A DNA stretch of 8,499 nucleotides from DATGLE01 sp035294325 (GTDB lineage: Bacteria; Chloroflexota; Ktedonobacteria; Ktedonobacterales; Ktedonobacteraceae). The translations under genes were made by a program, and so were the position numbers. Within the stretch, counting starts at the first letter, position 1. Each line of letters begins with the position of its first letter. The stretch lies in assembly GCA_035294325.1 (NCBI GenBank), contig DATGLE010000252.1, forward strand, positions 1-8,499. The letters run 5' to 3'. Shown in pieces: positions 1-6,375 of this stretch. The notes beneath the pieces are model-generated. The model was given only the letters and a program-made list of their open reading frames with translations, searched no databases and was not told the origin of the DNA.

Positions 1-39
1 AACAAAAACCGCTCGCAGTAAGCGTATACTCAATTGATA

Positions 40-48
40 TGTTATAAT
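40..48 (+). promoter_or_regulatory. candidate extended -10 promoter upstream of the FHA-ABC gene
   Basis: TGTTATAAT at 40-48 is a perfect extended -10 element (TG, one base, TATAAT). There is no good -35 hexamer 16-18 bp upstream, which is tolerable for extended -10 promoters. It would give a leader of about 195 nt before the GTG at 251. The leader contains a perfect short inverted repeat, GGGTA-N6-TACCC, at 110-125. A second TATAAT lies at 229-234, but it has no matching -35 and would put the transcript start on the ribosome binding site, so I rank it lower. The region is AT-rich, so chance matches are possible. Confidence 0.35.
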
Positions 49-239
49 TAGAACTTCGAAACGCTTCTCTATTAACCGGGAAGAACATGGCAATTATTTT
101 CGATTGATCGGGTATACATTTACCCTGGAAAGAAGACTCCAGATGAATACACATCCCATATCTCCCTGACTTCCACACCTCCCGCATACTCCCAGTGCCA
201 GCAGGCATATTCTACCTTCAGGTAACTTTATAATTGAAC

Positions 240-244
240 AGGGG
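240..244 (+). promoter_or_regulatory. ribosome binding site deciding the GTG start at 251
   Basis: AGGGG lies six bases before the GTG at 251. It supports this GTG over the next in-frame Met (residue 19), which would remove the first strand of the first FHA domain. Confidence 0.55.
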
Positions 245-250
245 TTAATT

Positions 251-3200
251 GTGAATCAAGAAGAGCCACCATTCTCAACTTCGATCAAGTTTGTCAGTGG
301 TCCAATGGAAGGACAGAGCTTTTTTATCTATAAGCCGGCGACAACAATTGGTCGTGATGACACCAACAATATCGTTATCAGGAATGACCGCAAAGTTTCG
401 CGCTTTCACGCTCGCCTGCTCTGGAAGGATGGAGCGTGGATCATCGAAAGGCTCTCTCAATCCACCTTTCTGACCGTCAACCGGCAAAAGGTTCAACAGG
501 CGCTCATCGCGAACAATGACATTATCGGACTGGGTGAAGATTCCTCCTTTGTCTTCCTTATCTCGACCCCGGCTCCCATGCAGGCCCCATCAGAATATGA
601 AGCGATTCGGTTGCGACCTCAGAGGGAGGCTATGCCCCCGGTTGGCAGCGGGACGCTGCTGCCATCCGGGCAGCAGGCTTCTCCGGCTGCGCCTCCGCCC
701 CCGGTTTCGGCTCGTCCCGACGCGACACAAATCGCCCCGCTCACAGGCGCAGGTCTACCATCAATAGAGATAACCAGCTCTTCACACAGCGACAAGAAGA
801 CCTACGCGCTCGCCAGGCCAGTCATCAATGTTGGGCGCGATCCCAGCAACGATGTCATCATCAATGACCGTATCGTCTCCGGCTTCCACCTGCACATCGT
901 GCGCCAGGGGAACGAGTTTGTCCTCATTCATCCTCATCCAGAGCGGTCAAAAACTCTTAACGGACTGCTCTACCAGGGGCACAAGATCCGGGGCGACGAA
1001 CAGTTCAGCAAGACACTGACGAAGGGTGATATTTTCCGCATCGGTGATGAGAATGGAACGCTCGTCACCCTCACCTATAACGATGGGACCGGCACCGCGC
1101 AAGAAAAAACGCCCGCGATCCAACCCATCAAGTTAGACTCTCCTGAGCTTACTATAGGGCGCCAACCGGATAACACCGTCGTTCTATCTCATCCCCAGGT
1201 CTCCGCGCATCATGCCCGCCTGGTACGCGAGGGCGGCACGTATCGCGTTATCGATCAGAACAGCACCAACCACGTCTACGTCAACGCTAAGATAACGGCA
1301 AATCATCTCCTGAAGATGGGCGACGAGATCCGTATTGGTCCCTATCGCCTGATTTTTGAAGGCAATCAACTGACGCAATATGATGAAACAAACTTTATCC
1401 GTATCGATGCACAGAACCTGAGAAAAACGGGCAACAACAATGTCACCCTGCTGAATAACATATCGATAGCTATTCCTCCCCGCAAATTTGTCGCGCTGGT
1501 GGGCGGCTCTGGCGCCGGCAAGTCGACGCTGATGGACGCGCTTAACGGCCTGCGCCCTGCACAGCAAGGAAAAGTCTTCTATAACGGGCAGGATTACTAT
1601 CGCAATGTTTCCGCATTCTGTACGCTGCTCGGCTATGTGCCCCAGAATGATATCGTTCACAACGATCTGACCGTCGAGCGGGCGCTGTACTATGCCGCCA
1701 GATTCCGCTTGCCGAGCGACTTCACCGACGAGCAGATCGAGCAGCGCATCAAGGATGTGCTGGAAGATGTAGAGATGACGGCGCGCCGCACGCTCCTGAT
1801 CAAGAAACTCTCAGGCGGCCAGCGCAAGCGTGTCTCTATTGCGCTGGAATTGCTGGCGAACCCCGGCATCTTCTTTCTGGATGAGCCAACATCGGGCCTC
1901 GACCCGGGGCTGGATCGCAAGATGATGTATCTGCTGCGCAAACTGGCGGACGGCGGCCATACTATCGTGCTGGTAACGCATGCAACGAACAACATCAACG
2001 TCTGCGACTACGTATGCTTTCTCGCTCAGGGAGGGCGTTTAGCCTATTTCGGGCCACCCGACGGGGCAAAAAGCTACTTTGGCAAGACCGACTTCGCCGA
2101 GATCTACACCAGTCTGGAGCCAACCGACGAGAATCCAAATATTCCTGAGGAGGCCGAGGCAAAATTTAAGCTTTCAAAGGAGTATCAAGAATATATCGCT
2201 GAACCCCTGAAAGCTGTATCAGACGGGGCAAGCGGCTCCCTCAACGGACATGCAAAAGCGCGGCAGCGGCCCAAACGCGGAAACCCGCTCAAGCAGTTCC
2301 TCTTGCTCTCACAGCGTAACCTCGAGTTGCTCAAAAATAATAAAAGTAATCTCGTTATTCTACTCTTGCAGGCGCCGATTATGGCATTGTTGATGATCCT
2401 GCTGCTCAGATTCGAAGTCGGGACCGGTCTGTTCAATGCGAACAATGTCGTGCAATGCACTCCGCGAATCTTCACATCAACGGCGGTGAGCGCGAGCAAC
2501 CCCACCGGCGTACTGGGCATTAACACGCAGGGGCAAAACGCGGCGGTGGATTGCAGTCGCATCGTCAGTTTCCTCCAGAGCGATGCGAACGGCATTGCCT
2601 ACGCACATACTAAGGGCGGCGTGAACCCGGCCTTGCAGGATTTTATTCTTCCCAGCGTTGGCGCGAACGCCGATCAGGCACTTTTCATCATGGCTATCAT
2701 CGCAGTGCTGCTCGGCGGCATCAATGGGACGCGTGAAATAGTCAAGGAGGCTTCGATCTACCGCCGGGAGCGAGCCGTTAATCTCGGCATCATTCCTTAC
2801 ATGCTATCGAAGGTCGTTGTATTCGGCCTGTTCGCGCTGTTCCAGAGCGCCGCGCTGCTGCTGATAGTGCACGCGTTCGAGCCTTTTCAAAATAGCATTA
2901 TGCTGCCTGTGCTGCTGGAGGTCTACATCACGCTGGCGCTGACGGCTTTAGCCGGTTTAATGATTGGCCTGGCCGTCTCCACCTTCGCCACGAACGAGGA
3001 CAGCGCCAATAGCCTCCTGCCGTTTATTCTCATTCCACAAATCATCTTCGCAGGTGTTATAATCCCGCTCAAGGACTGGCCTTTGCAGGTGATAGCTATG
3101 ATCTTTCCCACACGCTGGGCAATCACAGCTCTGGGATCGTCAACAGGTCTGCATAGCGATAAACTGGGCGGAGATAGACTCTTTGGCAGCGACACCACGT

Positions 3201-3343
3201 TTCACGGGACGCTCTTCTCTACCTTTACTACCACAGAGGCCACAAACCGCCTGCTGCTCGCATGGGGCGCTCTCGGAGTGCTCATTATTGCTTTCACCAT
3301 CGTAATCTGTATAGGATTGAAACGGAAAGATGTTCGCACATAA
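251..3343 (+). CDS. triple-FHA-domain ABCG-type ABC transporter (ATPase and permease in one chain)
   Basis: A 1030-residue half-transporter with an N-terminal signalling module. Three forkhead-associated (FHA) domains lie at about 13-105 (G34-R35, S50, H53), 171-280 (G195-R196, S210, H213) and 290-375 (G303-R304, S318, H321). A Pro-rich linker separates the first two. The ABC ATPase has Walker A at 418-425 (K424), Q-loop Q465, an LSGGQ signature at 520-524, Walker B ending D544-E545 and H-loop H577. The membrane domain has six predicted helices at about 700-720, 810-826, 852-876, 885-912, 921-941 and 1001-1023. A long loop after helix 1 carries C736 and C768. The order ATPase then permease is that of the ABCG/ABC-2 type, which works as a dimer. 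FHA domains bind phosphothreonine, so control by a Ser/Thr kinase is likely, as for mycobacterial Rv1747, which has two FHA domains. The substrate cannot be read from the sequence, and no kinase gene is in the window. GTG start; TAA stop. Confidence 0.93.
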   Translation: MNQEEPPFSTSIKFVSGPMEGQSFFIYKPATTIGRDDTNNIVIRNDRKVSRFHARLLWKDGAWIIERLSQSTFLTVNRQKVQQALIANNDIIGLGEDSSFVFLISTPAPMQAPSEYEAIRLRPQREAMPPVGSGTLLPSGQQASPAAPPPPVSARPDATQIAPLTGAGLPSIEITSSSHSDKKTYALARPVINVGRDPSNDVIINDRIVSGFHLHIVRQGNEFVLIHPHPERSKTLNGLLYQGHKIRGDEQFSKTLTKGDIFRIGDENGTLVTLTYNDGTGTAQEKTPAIQPIKLDSPELTIGRQPDNTVVLSHPQVSAHHARLVREGGTYRVIDQNSTNHVYVNAKITANHLLKMGDEIRIGPYRLIFEGNQLTQYDETNFIRIDAQNLRKTGNNNVTLLNNISIAIPPRKFVALVGGSGAGKSTLMDALNGLRPAQQGKVFYNGQDYYRNVSAFCTLLGYVPQNDIVHNDLTVERALYYAARFRLPSDFTDEQIEQRIKDVLEDVEMTARRTLLIKKLSGGQRKRVSIALELLANPGIFFLDEPTSGLDPGLDRKMMYLLRKLADGGHTIVLVTHATNNINVCDYVCFLAQGGRLAYFGPPDGAKSYFGKTDFAEIYTSLEPTDENPNIPEEAEAKFKLSKEYQEYIAEPLKAVSDGASGSLNGHAKARQRPKRGNPLKQFLLLSQRNLELLKNNKSNLVILLLQAPIMALLMILLLRFEVGTGLFNANNVVQCTPRIFTSTAVSASNPTGVLGINTQGQNAAVDCSRIVSFLQSDANGIAYAHTKGGVNPALQDFILPSVGANADQALFIMAIIAVLLGGINGTREIVKEASIYRRERAVNLGIIPYMLSKVVVFGLFALFQSAALLLIVHAFEPFQNSIMLPVLLEVYITLALTALAGLMIGLAVSTFATNEDSANSLLPFILIPQIIFAGVIIPLKDWPLQVIAMIFPTRWAITALGSSTGLHSDKLGGDRLFGSDTTFHGTLFSTFTTTEATNRLLLAWGALGVLIIAFTIVICIGLKRKDVRT

Positions 3344-3374
3344 GGAATTCTCATAAGGCATGGTGAAGATCCCG

Positions 3375-3457
3375 TAGTGCGCAGCCGCGCGATGTATTGC
3401 GCCATCATCGCCCTTCTGAGGCCGAACGAGCGCGACGAATCGTGCAGGTGCGCACCA
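3375..3457. repeat. imperfect inverted repeat between the ABC gene and the ketosynthase pair
   Basis: The left arm 3375-3402 and the reverse complement of 3430-3457 agree at about 20 of 28 positions, including a shared GTGCGCA block, CGAT and GCGC, around a 27-nt loop. Inside the right arm, 3447-3456 (GGTGCGCACC) is itself a perfect palindrome. Only a short CTTTT follows (3465-3469), so it is at best a weak terminator for the upstream gene. It could instead be a worn repeat or a protein-binding site. It is the only structure I see in the 157-bp gap apart from the promoter that follows. Alignment was done by eye. Confidence 0.4.
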
Positions 3458-3467
3458 GAGGCAGCTT

Positions 3468-3495
3468 TTGAGAAATCCTGGTCAGGGGATACAAT
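3468..3495 (+). promoter_or_regulatory. candidate promoter of the KS-alpha/CLF operon, possibly leaderless
   Basis: TTGAGA (3468-3473, 5/6 to TTGACA) and TACAAT (3490-3495, 5/6 to TATAAT) are separated by 16 bp. Transcription would start at about 3501-3503, on or next to the ATG at 3501, so the mRNA could have no leader. The alternative is that an upstream transcript uses AGGGG at 3484-3488, which is 12 bases from the ATG and rather far for a normal ribosome binding site. Confidence 0.45.
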
Positions 3496-3500
3496 TATCA

Positions 3501-4805
3501 ATGAAGAATAGAGACAATGAGCAGCGGCGCGTAGTGATTACTGGCCTGGGCATTGTCGCCCCCAATGGCATAGGCAAAGAGGACTTCTGGAATGCCTGCG
3601 TCTCCGGTCAATCGGGCGTGCGGCGCATCACCCGCTTCGATGCCAGCCCGCTCGCCACGCGGATAGCCGGGGAGGTGGCAAACTTTGATCCTGAGTTGCT
3701 GGGCATCACTCCGCAGGAGGCGCGCAGCCTGGATCGCGGCACCCAGTTTGCTATCGCGGCGGCCAACCTTGCATTGCAGGACGCAGCGCTGCCCGCGCAC
3801 TTGAGCAAGGGGGAACGCGAGCGGTTCGGCGTGTATCTGGGTTCAGTGATGGCCGGCGGCGAGGAGGGCGAGAAGATATGGGTTCAGCTTACCAACCGTG
3901 GGGCGCATGCGCCAGGAGCTGGCAGGTATGATAGCCTCCCCGTTACCGCCTTTCTCAATAGCTTTGTGCCGGCCAGCGCCGTCGCCGCCCATCACCGTCT
4001 TCACGGGCCGTGCACCGTCATCTCCACCGGATGCGCCGCCGGGGCCGATGCCATCGGGCAGGCTCTCTGGACTATTCAGGAGGGACGCGCGGATCGCATG
4101 CTCGCCGGCGGATCCGACTCCGCGATCACCCCTATGGGTATCAATGTCTTCTGTGTGATGAAAGCATTGAGCACACGCAACGACGAGCCAGAACGCGCCT
4201 CGCGTCCATATGACCGTGATCGCGATGGCTTCGTCATGGCAGAGGGCGCGGGCGTGCTGCTGCTGGAGGAGCGCGAACTGGCGCGGGCGCGAGGCGCGCA
4301 TATCTATGCCGAACTGATCGCCTTCGCCTCCAATAGCAACGCCTACCATATGACCGCCCTCCCTGAGAATGGCGAGCCGCTCAAGCAACTTCTGCGCCAG
4401 GCGCTCGATGAAGCATCCATCACGCCGGAACAACTGGGCTACATCAACTCGCACGGCAGTTCCACCCCCTACAACGAGCCGATAGAAACAGCGGCCTACA
4501 AGGCGACCTTTGGTGAGCGCGCCTACCACATTCCCATCAGCGCTACCAAATCGATGATCGGGCACACACAGGGCGCGGCCAGTGCTATTGAAGCCCTGCT
4601 TACCGCGCTTGTGCTGGAACAACAGGTCATACCTCCAACCATTAACCAGGAGCAGGCCGATCCACGCTGCGACCTGGATTATGTGCCCAACGTCGCCCGC
4701 CGCGCCGCCGTTGATGTCGCGCTGACGCACGCCAGCGGCTTCGGCGGCGTGAATAACGCCCTGGTTCTGGCAAGGCCGGATTGGATCAACACCCATGAGC
4801 GATAG
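3501..4805 (+). CDS. type II polyketide synthase ketosynthase alpha subunit (KS-alpha)
   Basis: 434 residues of beta-ketoacyl synthase fold. It should catalyse decarboxylative Claisen condensation of malonyl-ACP onto a growing polyketide in the cytosol, as a heterodimer with the next gene product. The catalytic set is complete: C178 (in STGCAAGADAIG), H318 (NSHGSSTP), K350 and H355 (KSMIGH). The spacings C-H 140 and H-H 37 equal those of E. coli FabF (C163, H303, H340). The STGC context, SNAYHMT near residue 281, DLDYVPNVAR near the C-terminus and a closing GFGG favour the actinomycete type II KS-alpha class over housekeeping FabF. The usual TSG after the Cys is AAG here. I chose ATG 3501. 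A TTG at 3468 would add 11 residues but overlaps the likely -35 and precedes the family's normal start. The stop overlaps the next gene by 11 bp, the classic KS-alpha/KS-beta coupling. A FabF-like role is the main alternative. Confidence 0.88.
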   Translation: MKNRDNEQRRVVITGLGIVAPNGIGKEDFWNACVSGQSGVRRITRFDASPLATRIAGEVANFDPELLGITPQEARSLDRGTQFAIAAANLALQDAALPAHLSKGERERFGVYLGSVMAGGEEGEKIWVQLTNRGAHAPGAGRYDSLPVTAFLNSFVPASAVAAHHRLHGPCTVISTGCAAGADAIGQALWTIQEGRADRMLAGGSDSAITPMGINVFCVMKALSTRNDEPERASRPYDRDRDGFVMAEGAGVLLLEERELARARGAHIYAELIAFASNSNAYHMTALPENGEPLKQLLRQALDEASITPEQLGYINSHGSSTPYNEPIETAAYKATFGERAYHIPISATKSMIGHTQGAASAIEALLTALVLEQQVIPPTINQEQADPRCDLDYVPNVARRAAVDVALTHASGFGGVNNALVLARPDWINTHER

Positions 4806-6039
4806 TAAACCACGCCGCGCCGTCATCACAGGACTGGGAGTAGTGGCGGCCAATGGTATCGGAAAAGAGCTATTCTGGCAGGCAACAACTAAAGGGATTT
4901 CCGGCATAAAGCCCGTTGCCCGCATCCCAAAAGACAACCTCCCGATTACAGTAGCCGGTGAAATCAACGATTTTGTAGCACAGGACTATATAGATCGCAA
5001 GCTGGTGCACCGCACGGATCGCATGACGCACCTGGCCTTCGCCGCCATTCAGGAAGCGCTACAGGATGCCAACCTTGCACTGGCGGAGGAGGATCCGCGC
5101 TCCGTAGGAGCGGTTATCGCCAATACCACCGGCGGAATAGAGTACATCCTGGAGCAGTTCCAGGCGTTCTACACACGCGGCCCGCGCTATGTAAACCCCC
5201 ACACGTCGATAGCATGGCTCCAGGTATCGAATGCAGGCCAGACCTCCATCCGCTATGGTATTCAGGGTTACTGCAAAACGCCCGTTAACGATACGGCGGG
5301 CGGCCTGGATGCTATGGGTATAGCCTTCAATGCGATCCGGCGCGGCGTGGCGGATGTCATCATCGCCGGCGGGGCCGAGGCTTTTCTGCAACCTGAGATC
5401 CTGCTCGTGATGGCCCACAGCGGCCTGTGCGCCAGGGGCAACGATCCACACGCGTATCGCCCGTTTGACAGGCGCGCCGGCGGCCTGCTGCTGGCGGAGG
5501 GCGCAGGCATATGCATCGTAGAGGAGTACGAGCATGCGCGGAGGCGTGGGGCTGTCATTTATGGCGAAATCACTGGCTATGGGCAGACAAATGATGCCAG
5601 CGCACACATGATGCCTGCACCCGATGGCACGCAGTACGCCCGCGCGATACGCCTCGCTCTGCAAGAAGCGCATTTATCCCCGCATGATATCGGATACTTT
5701 AACCTCGATGGCCGGGCCATACCCGCATCCGATCAGAGCGAGGCCCACGCGCTACATCTCGTCTTCGGCGCCCACCTCGCGCGCCTGCCTTTAAGCGTCC
5801 CGCGCACCATGCTCGGGCACAGCTTCGCAGCCGCCGGCGCCCTGGACACGATCACAACGCTGCTGGCCCTGCGACACCGCCTGGTCCCCCCAACCATCAA
5901 TTGCGAGCAACTCGATCCACGCTATGAACTGAACCTCGTGCGCGACGAGGCGCAGCCGCTACGGGCTACCGCCGCGCTCATCGGTGGCCGCAGTCTCGGC
6001 GGAGCAAACGTCGTGCTCGCGCTGCGCCCGCTTGATTGA
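4795..6039 (+). CDS. type II polyketide synthase chain length factor (KS-beta, CLF)
   Basis: 414 residues, ketosynthase fold, paralogous to the preceding gene (both begin with a VITGLG block). The active-site Cys is replaced by T167 in NDTAGGLDAMG, which aligns with the AEQAGGLDA block of typical CLFs, where Gln is usual. The first His is D305 (NLDG) and the Lys is R337, but the second His is kept (H342, RTMLGH). It therefore cannot condense by itself. In the family it partners KS-alpha, shapes the cavity and sets chain length; here the gating helix should be around residues 113-125 (GGIEYILEQFQAF). TDRMTHLAFAA near residue 80 and SIAWLQVSNAGQTSIRYG near 140 are also CLF-like. The ATG lies inside the end of KS-alpha (11-bp overlap) with no clear ribosome binding site of its own, pointing to translational coupling. 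A nearby Cys (C160) is seven residues away from the catalytic position and is not a substitute. Product length cannot be predicted from this reading. Confidence 0.87.
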   Translation: MSDSKPRRAVITGLGVVAANGIGKELFWQATTKGISGIKPVARIPKDNLPITVAGEINDFVAQDYIDRKLVHRTDRMTHLAFAAIQEALQDANLALAEEDPRSVGAVIANTTGGIEYILEQFQAFYTRGPRYVNPHTSIAWLQVSNAGQTSIRYGIQGYCKTPVNDTAGGLDAMGIAFNAIRRGVADVIIAGGAEAFLQPEILLVMAHSGLCARGNDPHAYRPFDRRAGGLLLAEGAGICIVEEYEHARRRGAVIYGEITGYGQTNDASAHMMPAPDGTQYARAIRLALQEAHLSPHDIGYFNLDGRAIPASDQSEAHALHLVFGAHLARLPLSVPRTMLGHSFAAAGALDTITTLLALRHRLVPPTINCEQLDPRYELNLVRDEAQPLRATAALIGGRSLGGANVVLALRPLD

Positions 6040-6074
6040 CACGGCTCGCCTTCTTGCCAGCCAGGGAAGGCGCC

Positions 6075-6190
6075 GTAGGGCGCTGTGAGCGCTCCAGCGC
6101 GAACAAGCCCGCTCATGTCCTCTATCGATCCCCCGCTGGTTCCTGTCAACCGGACATCGGGCTGGCTCGCTGCGCTCGCCGCGCCCCTAC
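6075..6190. repeat. 116-bp long imperfect inverted repeat downstream of the CLF gene
   Basis: The left arm 6075-6120 matches the reverse complement of 6152-6190 at about 34 of 39 bases, allowing small gaps. Both arms read outside to inside GTAGGG, CGC, GAGCGC, AGCG, AGCCCG, ATGTCC. The 31-nt loop contains a further stem, GGTT (6138-6141) with AACC (6148-6151). The termini GTAGGG/CCCTAC are exact. As RNA this would fold into one long hairpin at the end of the KS operon. No T-tract follows directly (TTTTTTT appears only at 6206-6212), so a classic intrinsic terminator is uncertain. A REP- or MITE-like dispersed element is equally possible. No target-site duplication is evident. Alignment was done by eye. 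Confidence 0.65.
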
Positions 6191-6223
6191 CGATTTCTCT
6201 GATGATTTTTTTGCCAGAACCCC

Positions 6224-6252
6224 TTGACAAACCTCCTTTCTCCTGTTATATT
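6224..6252 (+). promoter_or_regulatory. strong sigma70-type promoter of the tetR-MFS operon
   Basis: A perfect TTGACA (6224-6229), a 17-bp spacer and TATATT (6247-6252), with a TG one base before the -10 (extended -10, 6244-6245). The predicted start is near 6259, giving a leader of about 117 nt. It is the best promoter in the window. Its -10 directly abuts the first operator palindrome, so bound repressor would block RNA polymerase. Confidence 0.85.
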
Positions 6253-6288
6253 CTAACCAGTTAGTTAGGAAACTAATCGGTTAGTTAG
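6253..6288. promoter_or_regulatory. tandem palindromic operator, probable autoregulatory site of the TetR-family repressor
   Basis: Two copies of a 12-bp palindrome, CTAACCAGTTAG (6253-6264) and CTAATCGGTTAG (6273-6284), consensus CTAAYCRGTTAG, start exactly 20 bp apart. Each is followed by another TTAG, so GTTAGTTAG recurs as a direct repeat at 6260-6268 and 6280-6288. Twenty bp is about two helical turns, placing two repressor dimers on the same face of the DNA. The array covers the predicted transcription start. A related half-site (TTAGTTA) occurs at 6352-6358, next to the ribosome binding site. Binding by the adjacent regulator is inference from position and symmetry. Confidence 0.75.
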
Positions 6289-6375
6289 ATGGATCGGTAT
6301 GTATGTTCAGGTGCGCCTGCGGTGAGCAGTCAGAAACACTTGCACAGGGTATTAGTTAAGGAGGGAATTTGAAGA

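Larger units (their letters stand above)
6040..6375. other. non-coding interval between the CLF and the TetR gene
   Basis: 336 bp without a convincing gene. The left half is GC-rich and dominated by a long inverted repeat. The right half carries the promoter, tandem operators and leader of the repressor gene. A 63-residue frame from a TTG at 6036 has no acyl carrier protein serine motif and no recognisable domain. In the leader, an ATG at 6289 opens a 27-codon frame ending at 6372, three bases before the repressor ATG, without a Shine-Dalgarno sequence. Confidence 0.7.

Noticed and set aside
1..250. A gene, tRNA or structured RNA in the left flank
   Set aside because: I found no credible open frame, cloverleaf or riboswitch-like core; only promoter-like and short repeat signals.
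1184..1660. 158-residue antisense open frame in the FHA3/ATPase region
   Set aside because: It lies opposite Walker A and the third FHA domain and has no domain of its own.
3468..3500. TTG start giving an 11-residue longer KS-alpha
   Set aside because: The extension is not seen in the family and coincides with a good -35/-10. ATG 3501 gives the normal N-terminus.
3202..3501. Antisense 99-residue frame over the ABC gene end and the intergenic gap
   Set aside because: It has no domain, most of it overlaps the ABC coding strand, and the rest is the inverted repeat.
3843..4967. 374-residue antisense open frame across KS-alpha
   Set aside because: It is a mirror of the GC-rich ketosynthase coding strand, with no recognisable domain and no ribosome binding site. 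KS motifs on the + strand are unambiguous.
5059..5673. 204-residue antisense open frame within the CLF gene
   Set aside because: Same reason: it is a shadow of a well-conserved coding strand.
6078..6094. Local 7-bp hairpin as an intrinsic terminator of the KS operon
   Set aside because: It has no T-tract and a 3-nt loop. It is better explained as part of the left arm of the longer 6075-6190 inverted repeat.
6036..6227. Possible small ACP gene after the CLF
   Set aside because: The frame starts with TTG, has no DSL-type phosphopantetheine serine motif and is rich in Arg/Ala/Pro. It falls within the inverted repeat.
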